A stretch of 64,000 nucleotides of DNA from G963663315 sp965231905 (GTDB lineage: Bacteria > Pseudomonadota > Gammaproteobacteria > Arenicellales > Poriferihabitantaceae). Positions within the stretch are counted from its first letter, which is position 1, and every line of letters begins with the position of its first letter. A model generated the notes under the pieces. The model saw nothing but the letters and a program-made list of their open reading frames with translations, searched no databases and had not been told where the DNA came from. Made by a program: the position numbers and the translations under genes. Of the stretch, positions 55,744 to 64,000 are shown piece after piece. Where the stretch lies: positions 1 through 64,000 of the forward strand of contig CBDDOO010000002.1 of assembly GCA_965231905.1 (NCBI GenBank). The letters are read 5' to 3'.

Positions 55744-56790
55744 TCAGGCCGGGTGCAGCCCGGCGAATCCCAGCGCTGTCTGTTCGGGAAAACCACACAT
55801 CAGGTTAAATGCCTGGACTGCCTGACCGGAGGCGCCTTTCATCAGATTGTCGATAGCGCTGATGACGACCAGACGATTACTGTGCGGGTCCATTTCAAAA
55901 CCGATGTCGCAATAGTTGGTTCCGCTCAATAATTTGGGTTCGGGATAGCGATAAATACCCGTCGCTTCCTTGATGATCCGGACAAAAGGCTCGTCTGAAT
56001 AATCCTGCCGATAGATTTTCCATATTTCTTTCTCCGTCATGGAGCGCTTCAGAAAAACATGGCATGTAGCCAGTATGCCACGCACCATTTCAATGGCGGT
56101 AGCGGACAGGGAAAGGTTTGTATCCTGGCCCAGTTCCTGAAGTATTTCCGGGATGTGGCGATGCCCGGTTGGTTTGTATGATCTCACTGCGCCGGATCGT
56201 TCCGGGTGGTGACTGGCGCCGGATATGCGGTTGCCCCCTTCGCTGGAACCCACCTTTACCTCGATCACGGCTCCGGTTGCGAGGCCGCGCTTGAAAACGG
56301 GGCGCAGTCCGAGCAAGGCCGCGGTGGCGTTGCATCCGGCGCCGGTAACCAGTGTAGCGCTCTGGATGGCATTCCGGTTTATTTCCGGGATGCCGTAAAC
56401 GAATTGGCCCAGGCGCTCCGGGCAACAGTGGTCGCGCCCGTACCAGGCGCGGTACACCGTTGCGTCCTGTAACCGGAAATCCCCGGAAAGATCAATTATT
56501 TTCGGCGCCAGGGATTTGAAATACCCGATTTTCTGCATCGCATGACCATGAGGCAGACTCAGAAACAGCAGATCGCATGGCTCCAGATCGGCGAGTGAAC
56601 AAAACGGGAGAGTCGTTATTTTACGCAGGTTCGGGTGCACCCGGCCCACCCGCTTTCCCGCAAACCGTTCCGAAGTGACCTGATGCAGGCTGGCGCCGGG
56701 ATGGTCCAGCAATAATCTGACCAATTCTCCACCGGCGTAACCACTGCCGCCTGCAATCGAAACCCGAACGGGGGAGGCGTTATCCGGCAT
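55744..56790 (-). CDS. lysY: [LysW]-aminoadipate/glutamate 6-phosphate reductase (ArgC-like)
   Basis: 348 residues from the ATG at 56790; a TTG at 56805 overlapping the lysX stop is possible. The NAD(P)-binding start VSIAGGSGYAGGELVRLLLDHP is typical of ArgC, and the catalytic Cys lies in LVTGAGCNATAALLGLRP. The SEGGNRISGASHHPERSGA block fits the LysY/ArgC family. It reduces the carrier-bound acyl phosphate to the semialdehyde. The stop lies 17 bp before the amidotransferase start. Confidence 0.85.
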   Translation of the reverse strand: MPDNASPVRVSIAGGSGYAGGELVRLLLDHPGASLHQVTSERFAGKRVGRVHPNLRKITTLPFCSLADLEPCDLLFLSLPHGHAMQKIGYFKSLAPKIIDLSGDFRLQDATVYRAWYGRDHCCPERLGQFVYGIPEINRNAIQSATLVTGAGCNATAALLGLRPVFKRGLATGAVIEVKVGSSEGGNRISGASHHPERSGAVRSYKPTGHRHIPEILQELGQDTNLSLSATAIEMVRGILATCHVFLKRSMTEKEIWKIYRQDYSDEPFVRIIKEATGIYRYPEPKLLSGTNYCDIGFEMDPHSNRLVVISAIDNLMKGASGQAVQAFNLMCGFPEQTALGFAGLHPA

Positions 56791-56801
56791 GGCTTGCGGG
56801 G

Positions 56802-57650
56802 TCAACCGTTCGCGCGGGACAGGACATGATCAACCACCTTGCCCGGAATATTGATGCCAGTGGTGTCAATGCTGTTTCGAAATTCCATGGTGTAGTTTAC
56901 TTCATTGACCAGATAACCGTCATTGGATTCGAACAGGTCGATAGCCAATGCGCCGCCACCGACCGCTTTCGCTGCATTCAGGCAGAGTTCACCCAGTTGC
57001 GGGGTGACCGGGCAACCACTGGCAGTCGCTCCACGGGCGGTATTCGTGATCCAGTGCGCGGAGCTGCGGTAAATCGCGGCGATACAATCGTCTCCCACTA
57101 CAAACGCGCGAATATCCCGGCCCTTTTTGGCGACATATTTTTGTATAAAAAAGATGGAATGATGGTAGCTGCCGAGAACGGCTTTGTGTTCGAGGATGGT
57201 TTCCGCGGCATCCCGGTCGTTTACTCTGGACAACAGTCTTCCCCAGGAACCGACAGCGGGTTTCAGCACCACCGGATAGCCGAGCTCCTCAATGGCCTTG
57301 AGAGCAGACTCGACTGTGAAGGCGATTCTCAAATCAGGCTGCGCAACGCCCCGGTCCTGCAATGCCACCGCAGTGAGTATCTTGTCACCGCAGGTCAGGG
57401 AAACGTCATAGCTGTTTACGCAGGGAATGCCGAGACTCTGATAAAGTCTGAGCGCATGAAGCGCTCTCGAGTGATTGATGCTCCGTTCGACGATCACGTC
57501 GACTTCGGGCCGATGGTTCAAATCGAAACAAAGCTGACGATCATCCAGCATGACCAGATTGACATTCCGGCGCTTGTTGAATTCCCCGATCAGAAGTTTT
57601 TCCTCTTTTCTGATCAGTGAATGCAGGAAGCCGACGGTTATTGACCCCAA
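56802..57650 (-). CDS. lysX: LysX-like ATP-grasp ligase (alpha-aminoadipate or glutamate to LysW)
   Basis: 282 residues. The RimK/LysX ATP-grasp pattern is clear: LGIPCVNSYDVSLTCGDKILTA, GYPVVLKPAVGSWGRLLSRV, FIQKYVAKKGRDIRAFVVGD, and VNEVNYTMEFRNSIDTTGINIPG. It joins the amino group of the acid substrate to the C-terminal gamma-carboxyl of LysW. The TTG start at 57650 has GGAGG at 4 bp and overlaps the lysW stop by 13 bp. Whether it prefers aminoadipate (lysine) or glutamate (arginine) cannot be told here. Confidence 0.86.
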   Translation of the reverse strand: MGSITVGFLHSLIRKEEKLLIGEFNKRRNVNLVMLDDRQLCFDLNHRPEVDVIVERSINHSRALHALRLYQSLGIPCVNSYDVSLTCGDKILTAVALQDRGVAQPDLRIAFTVESALKAIEELGYPVVLKPAVGSWGRLLSRVNDRDAAETILEHKAVLGSYHHSIFFIQKYVAKKGRDIRAFVVGDDCIAAIYRSSAHWITNTARGATASGCPVTPQLGELCLNAAKAVGGGALAIDLFESNDGYLVNEVNYTMEFRNSIDTTGINIPGKVVDHVLSRANG

Positions 57651-57802
57651 TCTTCCTCCGCCTCGGGAGCCTCATCAAGCTCTACCGGGTCCAGTGAGGT
57701 GACCTCGAGTTCCGACCCGCAATCATCGCATTCAAGCAACTCACCCGTGACGGTATCGCCCGCCAGGGTAATTTCACCACCGCATACAGGGCATTCGCTC
57801 AT
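57638..57802 (-). CDS. lysW: LysW-type amino-group carrier protein ending in Gln
   Basis: 54 residues, below usual ORF cut-offs. Two zinc-binding C-x2-C pairs (C4/C7 and C25/C28, in SECPVCGG and ECDDCGSE) are followed by an acidic tail ending EEDWGQ. Known LysW proteins end EDWGE, where the last Glu forms the isopeptide bond to the substrate. Here the last codon is CAA (Gln) just before TAA, so the carrier would need deamidation or a different chemistry. First gene of the operon, divergent from pckA. Confidence 0.88.
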   Translation of the reverse strand: MSECPVCGGEITLAGDTVTGELLECDDCGSELEVTSLDPVELDEAPEAEEDWGQ

Positions 57803-58011
57803 TCATAATTTCCCAGGAAACAATAATAAGAAGTAATAACCTGGAACCAGCCAGTAGCGCTATTACTAACGAAGGGGCATTTTACCGGAGAATCAGAAAT
57901 TGACAACTGCCCGTGTCACCGCTGTCGGGGAACCATCAGGCCGGGTTATTAGAATTCGTTGAAAAAAACCATTAGAATCCCCGGTTTGCACCCGTTCCTC
58001 CCCCGACCATA

Positions 58012-59619
58012 ATGACAATACCATCAGATTTATCGAAATACGGCATCAACAACGCCACGGAAATCATCTGCAATCCGGACTACCAGATGCTCTTCGAAGA
58101 GGAAACCAGGACAGATTTAACAGGCTATGAAAGAGGCAAACTCACCGAAAGTGGTGCCGTATCCGTTGATACCGGAATTTTTACAGGACGATCACCCAAT
58201 GACAAATATATTGTGCGCGATGATGTGACGCGGGATACTTTCTGGTGGGCTGACCAGGGGGAAAATGACAATAAACCCTTGTCACAGGAAAACTGGGAAA
58301 TTCTCAAAAACAGGGTTGCCAGACAGTTATCCGGCAAACGGCTGTTCGTTGTGGACGCTTTTTGCGGGGCGAATCCGGGCAGCCGCCTTGCGGTCCGGTT
58401 TGTGATGGAGGTGGCCTGGCAGGCGCATTTTGTAAAAAACATGTTTATCCGCCCGCAACCGGCCGAGCTCGAGAACTTTAAACCTGATTTCGTTGTGCTG
58501 AACGGCGCCAGGGCAACCAATCCGCGCTGGCGGGAAATGGGATTGAATTCGGAAAATTTTGTCGCGTTCAATCTGACTGAAAAGATGCAGATTATTGGCG
58601 GCACCTGGTATGGCGGCGAAATGAAAAAGGGACTGTTTTCGATCATGAACTACCTGCTCCCCCTGCGCGGTATGGCGTCGATGCATTGCTCCGCCAATGT
58701 CTCCGATGAAGGCGAAACAGCCGTCTTCTTCGGCTTGTCGGGGACGGGAAAAACCACCTTGTCTACCGACCCCCGGCGTAAATTGATTGGTGATGATGAA
58801 CATGGCTGGGATGATGACGGCGTTTTTAATTTCGAAGGGGGCTGCTATGCCAAGACCATCGGGCTGAAAGAAGAATCCGAACCCGATATCTACCGTGCCG
58901 TGCGCCGGGATGCGTTGCTTGAAAACGTGACGGTTCTGCCGGACGGTACGATTGATTATGAGGATGATTCAAAGACCCAGAATACCCGGGTTTCCTATCC
59001 GATTTACCATATAGACAATATTGTCAAACCGGTCTCGAAGGGAGGACACGCAAACAGGATCATCTTCCTTTCCGCGGACGCTTTCGGCGTGCTGCCGCCG
59101 GTATCGAGATTAACCGCCCAGCAGACGAAATATCATTTCCTGTCCGGTTTTACGGCCAAGCTGGCCGGTACGGAAAGAGGCGTGGACGAACCGACACCGA
59201 CTTTCTCCGCCTGTTTTGGCGCGGCGTTTTTAAGCCTGCATCCAACCCGGTATGCCAGGGAGCTGGCCAGAAAAATGGAGGCGACAAATGCGCGGGCGTA
59301 TCTGGTCAATACAGGATGGAACGGGAGCGGCAAACGAATTTCAATACAGGCCACCCGGGCGATCATTAACGCGATATTGAATGGCGGTATGGAGAAGGTC
59401 GCCTTCACGACGATTCCGTTTTTTAATTTATCGATTCCGATTGTTCTGGAAGGGGTTGACGGCGACATTCTGGACCCCAGGAACACGTATGCCGACCCGT
59501 CCGAGTGGGATCGAAAGGCAATGTCACTGGCCGCCTTGTTTATCGAAAACTTCAAAAAATACGAAGACACCGATGAAGGGAAAGCCCTGGCGGCGGCAGG
59601 CCCGGCGCTGGCGGGATAA
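58012..59619 (+). CDS. pckA: Phosphoenolpyruvate carboxykinase (ATP)
   Basis: 535 residues, normal length. Motifs: VDTGIFTGRSPNDKYIV, WYGGEMKKGLFSIMNYLLP, the kinase P-loop FGLSGTGKTTLSTDP and GDDEHGWDDDGVFNFEGGCYAK. It makes phosphoenolpyruvate from oxaloacetate with ATP for gluconeogenesis. It is divergent from lysW across a 209-bp gap, so both are probably regulated from it. Confidence 0.97.
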   Translation: MTIPSDLSKYGINNATEIICNPDYQMLFEEETRTDLTGYERGKLTESGAVSVDTGIFTGRSPNDKYIVRDDVTRDTFWWADQGENDNKPLSQENWEILKNRVARQLSGKRLFVVDAFCGANPGSRLAVRFVMEVAWQAHFVKNMFIRPQPAELENFKPDFVVLNGARATNPRWREMGLNSENFVAFNLTEKMQIIGGTWYGGEMKKGLFSIMNYLLPLRGMASMHCSANVSDEGETAVFFGLSGTGKTTLSTDPRRKLIGDDEHGWDDDGVFNFEGGCYAKTIGLKEESEPDIYRAVRRDALLENVTVLPDGTIDYEDDSKTQNTRVSYPIYHIDNIVKPVSKGGHANRIIFLSADAFGVLPPVSRLTAQQTKYHFLSGFTAKLAGTERGVDEPTPTFSACFGAAFLSLHPTRYARELARKMEATNARAYLVNTGWNGSGKRISIQATRAIINAILNGGMEKVAFTTIPFFNLSIPIVLEGVDGDILDPRNTYADPSEWDRKAMSLAALFIENFKKYEDTDEGKALAAAGPALAG

Positions 59620-59620
59620 A

Positions 59621-60424
59621 ATGAAAGGCGAAAGCGGCCCGAATCAATCCTGGCTGGCGGGCCGCTGCAGAAGAATCACATTCCTGGTCTGTCTGACAAT
59701 CTCGACCAGCGTCCCGGGTGACCCGTCAATCGAAGCGGCCCGCGCGGCATACGCTGAAGGCCGCTTTGCCGAGGCAGCCGAACTCGCTGAAGCCCTCAAA
59801 ACCTCCGAAGGGCTTGCCTTGGCGGCCAAATCCCTGGCGATATTCGGCTACCATGTTGCCGAAGACGACAGCAAGCTGGTCCTGTTCGATCGTGCCGTGC
59901 TGCTGGCGAAAGATGCGACCCGGCTGGATGCAACCAATCCGGATGCCTGGGTCCAACTGGCGCATGCAATGGGCCGGTACGCTCAGACAATCGGAATGCT
60001 TGAAGCGGCTGGTACAGGGTATCCGAAGAGGGTGCGTGAAGCGCTTGAGAAGGCGCTTCGGTTGAACCCGGAAAGTGCAGACGCTCATTTGAGTCTGGCC
60101 ACCTGGCATGCGGAAGCGGTCAACACAGGAGGTTTTATGGCCAGAGCGCTGTACGGCGCCTCCAAAAAGGACGCGCTGGCACACTACAAGGAAGCAATCC
60201 GGCTTGCGCCCGGGGAGAAAGTGATCTACGTCCAATATGCCTTCGGTTTGTTGCTGTTGAACGAAACTGCGAACCGCGGCCATGCGCGCGAACTGCTCAA
60301 GCGCGCGCTCCGGATGCCATCCAGAGATGCGCATGATCGTCTTTTTCACCAAATGGCGGTTGAGCGACTGGCGGCTCCGGACATCGAAAAGCCAAGAGCG
60401 GGTGCGGTAAAGCCGGAGCGATAG
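59621..60424 (+). CDS. TPR-like protein with an N-terminal hydrophobic segment
   Basis: 267 residues from the ATG at 59621, one base after the pckA stop codon. An N-terminal segment, ITFLVCLTIST, may be a signal peptide or anchor. Several helix pairs of TPR type follow (AARAAYAEGRFAEAAELAEAL, AWVQLAHAMGRYAQTIGM, REALEKALRLNPESADAHLSLATWHAEA, HYKEAIRLAPGEKVIYVQYAFG in parts). A homologue of known function is not recognised. It is probably co-transcribed with pckA. Confidence 0.7.
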   Translation: MKGESGPNQSWLAGRCRRITFLVCLTISTSVPGDPSIEAARAAYAEGRFAEAAELAEALKTSEGLALAAKSLAIFGYHVAEDDSKLVLFDRAVLLAKDATRLDATNPDAWVQLAHAMGRYAQTIGMLEAAGTGYPKRVREALEKALRLNPESADAHLSLATWHAEAVNTGGFMARALYGASKKDALAHYKEAIRLAPGEKVIYVQYAFGLLLLNETANRGHARELLKRALRMPSRDAHDRLFHQMAVERLAAPDIEKPRAGAVKPER

Positions 60425-60433
60425 TGTTTTTCC

Positions 60434-61090
60434 ATGCCCGGAACACACCCTATAAAAGCCGCGCCGGAAGGACGGCATGAAAAACTGGATGAAGGATGTC
60501 GGCAAATGAACATCCGAATCAGCAAGGCCCAGCGGCAACAGTTACTGGCCCACATTGAGCTGGTCGCAAAATGGAACAGACGGCTGAATCTGACTGCGAT
60601 CACGGATGGCGGCGACATGGTCGTCCATCATGTTCTGGATTCTCTGGGCGTCATGCCCTGGATAAAAGGGAACAGGATACTCGATATCGGTTCTGGCGCA
60701 GGATTCCCCGGTATTCCACTGGCCATTGTTGACCCGGACATCGAGGTTACCCTGCTGGACAGTCGGGGGAAACGAATCGAATTCCTTCGCCATGCCTGCC
60801 ACAAGCTGGAACTGGATAACATATCATTGCAAAAAATCCGGGTGGAAGATTATCAGCCGCAACAAAAATTTGATACGCTTGTAGCGCGCGCGTTCTCGCC
60901 GCTGGCCAGACTTGTGGAACTGACCGGGCGATGCCGGTCTCGAGGCGCTCGTCTGCTTGCGTTCAAGGGGAAATACCCGGAAGGTGAGATTGCAGAATTA
61001 TCCGCAGAAGCCAGAATGCGCGTTACCATTGAAAAAATCGATATACCCTGGTTGAACGCCCAGAGGCATATTGTCCTATTGGAATTTTAA
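60434..61090 (+). CDS. rsmG: 16S rRNA (guanine527-N7)-methyltransferase
   Basis: 218 residues from the ATG at 60434, which gives the helix before KWNRRLNLTAITDGGDMVVHHVLDSL seen in the family. The alternative ATG at 60506 has the better GAAGGA site but is shorter than usual. SAM motif I is ILDIGSGAGFPGIPLAI; further VTLLDSRGKRIEFLRHA is typical. It methylates G527 of 16S rRNA. parA overlaps its end; mnmG is absent from its usual place upstream. Confidence 0.93.
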   Translation: MPGTHPIKAAPEGRHEKLDEGCRQMNIRISKAQRQQLLAHIELVAKWNRRLNLTAITDGGDMVVHHVLDSLGVMPWIKGNRILDIGSGAGFPGIPLAIVDPDIEVTLLDSRGKRIEFLRHACHKLELDNISLQKIRVEDYQPQQKFDTLVARAFSPLARLVELTGRCRSRGARLLAFKGKYPEGEIAELSAEARMRVTIEKIDIPWLNAQRHIVLLEF

Positions 61091-61871
61091 ATTGCCCCGA
61101 ATTATCGCCATCACAAACCAGAAAGGAGGGGTGGGTAAAACCACGACTGCAATCAATCTGGCGTCTTCACTCAGTTCTGCGCAGAGTCGTGTACTGCTGG
61201 TTGACATGGACCCGCAGGGTAATGCCACAGTAGGATGCGGGGTTGCCATGCGGGAAACGGGAAACAGTGTTTACGATGTCCTGACCGGTGATTGTGATAT
61301 TGATGAGGCGCTGGTCGTTACCGATTACGGGTTCAGTATCCTGCCATCCCATCCTGACCTGTCAGGTGTCCAGGTCGAACTGATGCGACAGGAACAACGC
61401 GATCATCGGTTGAAAAATGTCCTCGCCGGCGTCATCCGGGATTTTGATATGGTGCTGATTGATTGCGCGCCGGCGCTGAATGTCCTGACCGTCAATTCAT
61501 TGACCGCAGCCGGCGAGGCGCTGATTCCGGTACAATGTGAATATTATGCGCTGGAAGGGTTGACCAGTCTGGTCGAGACCATTGCGCTGGTCAAGCACAG
61601 ACTGAATCCCGGGCTGGAAATCCTGGGCCTGTTTCGCACCATGTATGATGGCCGCAACAACCTGGGATTAGAAGTCTCGGAGCAACTGGCGGAGCATTTT
61701 CCCGAGAAACTGTTCCGCACGATTATTCCCCGGAATGTGCGCCTGGCGGAAGCCCCGAGTCATGGCAAACCGGCGCTGGAATATGACCGGAACTGCGCCG
61801 GGGCGCGGGCCTACATGGCGCTGGCGTGTGAGTTGTTAAGGCGCGGGGCGCCGTCGGCCCCGGTGGGGTGA
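61071..61871 (+). CDS. parA: Chromosome-partitioning ATPase ParA (Soj)
   Basis: 266 residues from the TTG at 61071; a TTG at 61092 (LPRIIAITN) is a possible start. The deviant Walker A is NQKGGVGKTTTAINLASSL, Walker A' VLLVDMDPQGNATVG and Walker B MVLIDCAPALNVLT. It pairs with ParB and the parS sites near dnaN to segregate the origin region. It overlaps rsmG by 20 bp. Confidence 0.95.
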   Translation: MSYWNFKLPRIIAITNQKGGVGKTTTAINLASSLSSAQSRVLLVDMDPQGNATVGCGVAMRETGNSVYDVLTGDCDIDEALVVTDYGFSILPSHPDLSGVQVELMRQEQRDHRLKNVLAGVIRDFDMVLIDCAPALNVLTVNSLTAAGEALIPVQCEYYALEGLTSLVETIALVKHRLNPGLEILGLFRTMYDGRNNLGLEVSEQLAEHFPEKLFRTIIPRNVRLAEAPSHGKPALEYDRNCAGARAYMALACELLRRGAPSAPVG

Positions 61872-61875
61872 CGCG

Positions 61876-62760
61876 ATGAAGAAAAAAACCAGATTGGGGC
61901 GGGGTCTTGGGGCGTTGCTCGGGGATGCGCAATCGGCGGTGGATCTACAGCTCGCCGCCGCAACTGGCGATAGTGGCGCGAACCGGGTCGGGTTTCGCGA
62001 AATCCCGATAGAACAATTACAACGAGGCGAATACCAGCCTCGGGTTCGGATGGACCAGGAAGCCCTGGTGGAATTGGGCAACTCCATCCGGTCGCAGGGC
62101 GTGCTGCAGCCGCTGCTGGTCAGACCGAAGGGAAAAGACCGTTATGAAATAATTGCCGGGGAGCGCCGCTGGCGCGGGGCCCAGTTGGCCGGATTGCAGA
62201 CTGTGCCCGCTGTCATTCGTGAGGTCGAAGACAGAACCGCGATGGCGGTGGGGTTGATCGAAAACATACAGCGGGAAAATCTGAACGCGGTTGAGCAGGC
62301 CAGAGGTTACCATCGACTGCTTGAGGAGTTTGGATTGACTCATCAGGAAGCCTCCGACGCGGTCGGATGCTCGCGCGCCGCGATTACCAATTTGCTGCGG
62401 TTATTATCACTGCACCCGGATGTGCAAAAGATGCTGGAAGAAGGGCTGCTGGACATGGGGCACGCCCGCGCCCTGCTGGGGTTGGCGGAAGCGGACCAAC
62501 CCCGGGCCGCACAAACCGTGGCGAGCAAAAAACTTTCGGTTCGCCAAACCGAGCAGTTGGTGAAATTAATCAACCGGCCGGTGGTTCACGAGGATCCCAA
62601 AAGCAGGCAAGCCACCGCCGACATCAGACTTCTTGAAGAGGATCTGTCGAAAAAACTGGGCGCGAAAGTCGATATACGACACAGCGCGAAAAAGGGCAAA
62701 CTGATTATTCATTACCATTCTCTGGACGAACTGGATGGTATTCTGGAAAAGATAAAATAG
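61876..62760 (+). CDS. parB: Chromosome-partitioning protein ParB
   Basis: 294 residues, 4 bp after parA. The N-terminal motif GLGALLGDAQSAVDLQ is followed by the ParB/CTPase region IRSQGVLQPLLVRP and YEIIAGERRWRGAQLAGL. The HTH GLTHQEASDAVGCSRAAITNLLRLL is the parS reader, and the C-terminus is the dimer domain. Two perfect parS sites lie about 16 kb away near dnaN. Confidence 0.96.
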   Translation: MKKKTRLGRGLGALLGDAQSAVDLQLAAATGDSGANRVGFREIPIEQLQRGEYQPRVRMDQEALVELGNSIRSQGVLQPLLVRPKGKDRYEIIAGERRWRGAQLAGLQTVPAVIREVEDRTAMAVGLIENIQRENLNAVEQARGYHRLLEEFGLTHQEASDAVGCSRAAITNLLRLLSLHPDVQKMLEEGLLDMGHARALLGLAEADQPRAAQTVASKKLSVRQTEQLVKLINRPVVHEDPKSRQATADIRLLEEDLSKKLGAKVDIRHSAKKGKLIIHYHSLDELDGILEKIK

Positions 62761-62806
62761 CGGGCAGGAATCCACAACCGACATCCCTGGCGCCATCAAT
62801 TCAATC

Positions 62807-62833
62807 GTAGGGGCGGGTCACTGTGCCCGCCCG
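62807..62833. repeat. Dispersed extragenic palindromic repeat, copy 2
   Basis: GTAGGGGCGGGTCACTGTGC and the following CCGCCCG form a 7-bp hairpin. It is nearly the reverse complement of the element at 8958. It lies between parB and the phase-variable surface gene. Confidence 0.6.
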
Positions 62834-62978
62834 TGCAGGAACCGAAGGATCGGCAGGGCAAATGGCGCGAACAAGGCAAAAAACAGGAATTTTCCCGAAC
62901 ATTCAGGAGAATCTGTTCTACAATTCAGGGGTAATAATGCCTGAACACTTGACAAGAATTCCGGGAGGATCGATTACA

Positions 62979-64000
<1,022 letters not shown>

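Noticed and set aside
62823..62978. Longer upstream start for the frame through the GCCA tract
   Set aside because: The upstream part is derived from the palindromic repeat and has no ribosome-binding site; the ATG at 62979 with GGGAGG is better.

Overview
The window looks like a replication-origin region of a gammaproteobacterium. Supporting this are gene families such as ApaG, a YbeD-LipB pair, FolK, YcaQ-type proteins and a Dam-type methylase, together with dnaA, dnaN, gyrB, rsmG, parA and parB. The species cannot be named from the sequence. The core genes look moderately GC-rich. The block from about 22.1 to 37.1 kb looks more AT-rich and carries insertion sequences, restriction remnants and a toxin-antitoxin pair, so it reads as an acquired island.

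Layout. 1-2.6 kb: the C-terminal part of a TbpB-like surface protein followed by a Slam-type outer-membrane secretor (type XI secretion). 2.7-21.9 kb: mostly housekeeping and catabolic genes (lipoprotein, apaG, a type II restriction-modification pair, two EamA transporters, a Schlafen/AlbA-type protein, a fused folK-folP, an operon of MOSC, enoyl-CoA hydratase and ADP-forming acyl-CoA synthetase, ybeD-lipB, a YcaQ-like protein, an amidase, an RbgA-like GTPase, and an NRDE protein coupled to a D-amino-acid dehydrogenase-like enzyme). 22.1-37.1 kb: the island. A DGQHR/nuclease/HEPN gene is split by a complete IS5-family element. Facing it is a tightly coupled operon of two ParB-like proteins, a PD-(D/E)XK nuclease, an SNF2 helicase, a radical SAM enzyme (plus the stump of a second copy) and an HSP90-like ATPase. 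Two further transposases, an hsdR remnant and a YefM/YoeB-type module follow. 37.3-43.1 kb: a cold-shock gene, proS, and a small group possibly linked to proline or hydroxyproline metabolism.

43.1-48.9 kb: gyrB, dnaN and dnaA on the minus strand. There is no recF; its usual place holds two perfect parS sites. The dnaA-dnaN gap carries a cluster of DnaA boxes and an AT-rich stretch and is the best oriC candidate. 49-53 kb: a dimethylglycine dehydrogenase-like enzyme and a membrane protein. 53.1-57.8 kb: an amino-group-carrier (LysW) operon, lysW-lysX-lysY-[class II glutamine amidotransferase]-lysZ-lysJ. The carrier ends in Gln instead of the usual Glu, and a glutamine amidotransferase sits inside the operon. 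58-62.8 kb: pckA, a TPR-like protein, rsmG, parA, parB. The window ends in a Calx-beta surface protein whose start carries 24 copies of a tetranucleotide, which puts the start codon and the body of the protein out of frame, as in phase variation.

The three items most worth pursuing are the LysW/amidotransferase operon, the ParB-nuclease-SNF2-ParB-radical SAM-ATPase operon, and the tetranucleotide switch.
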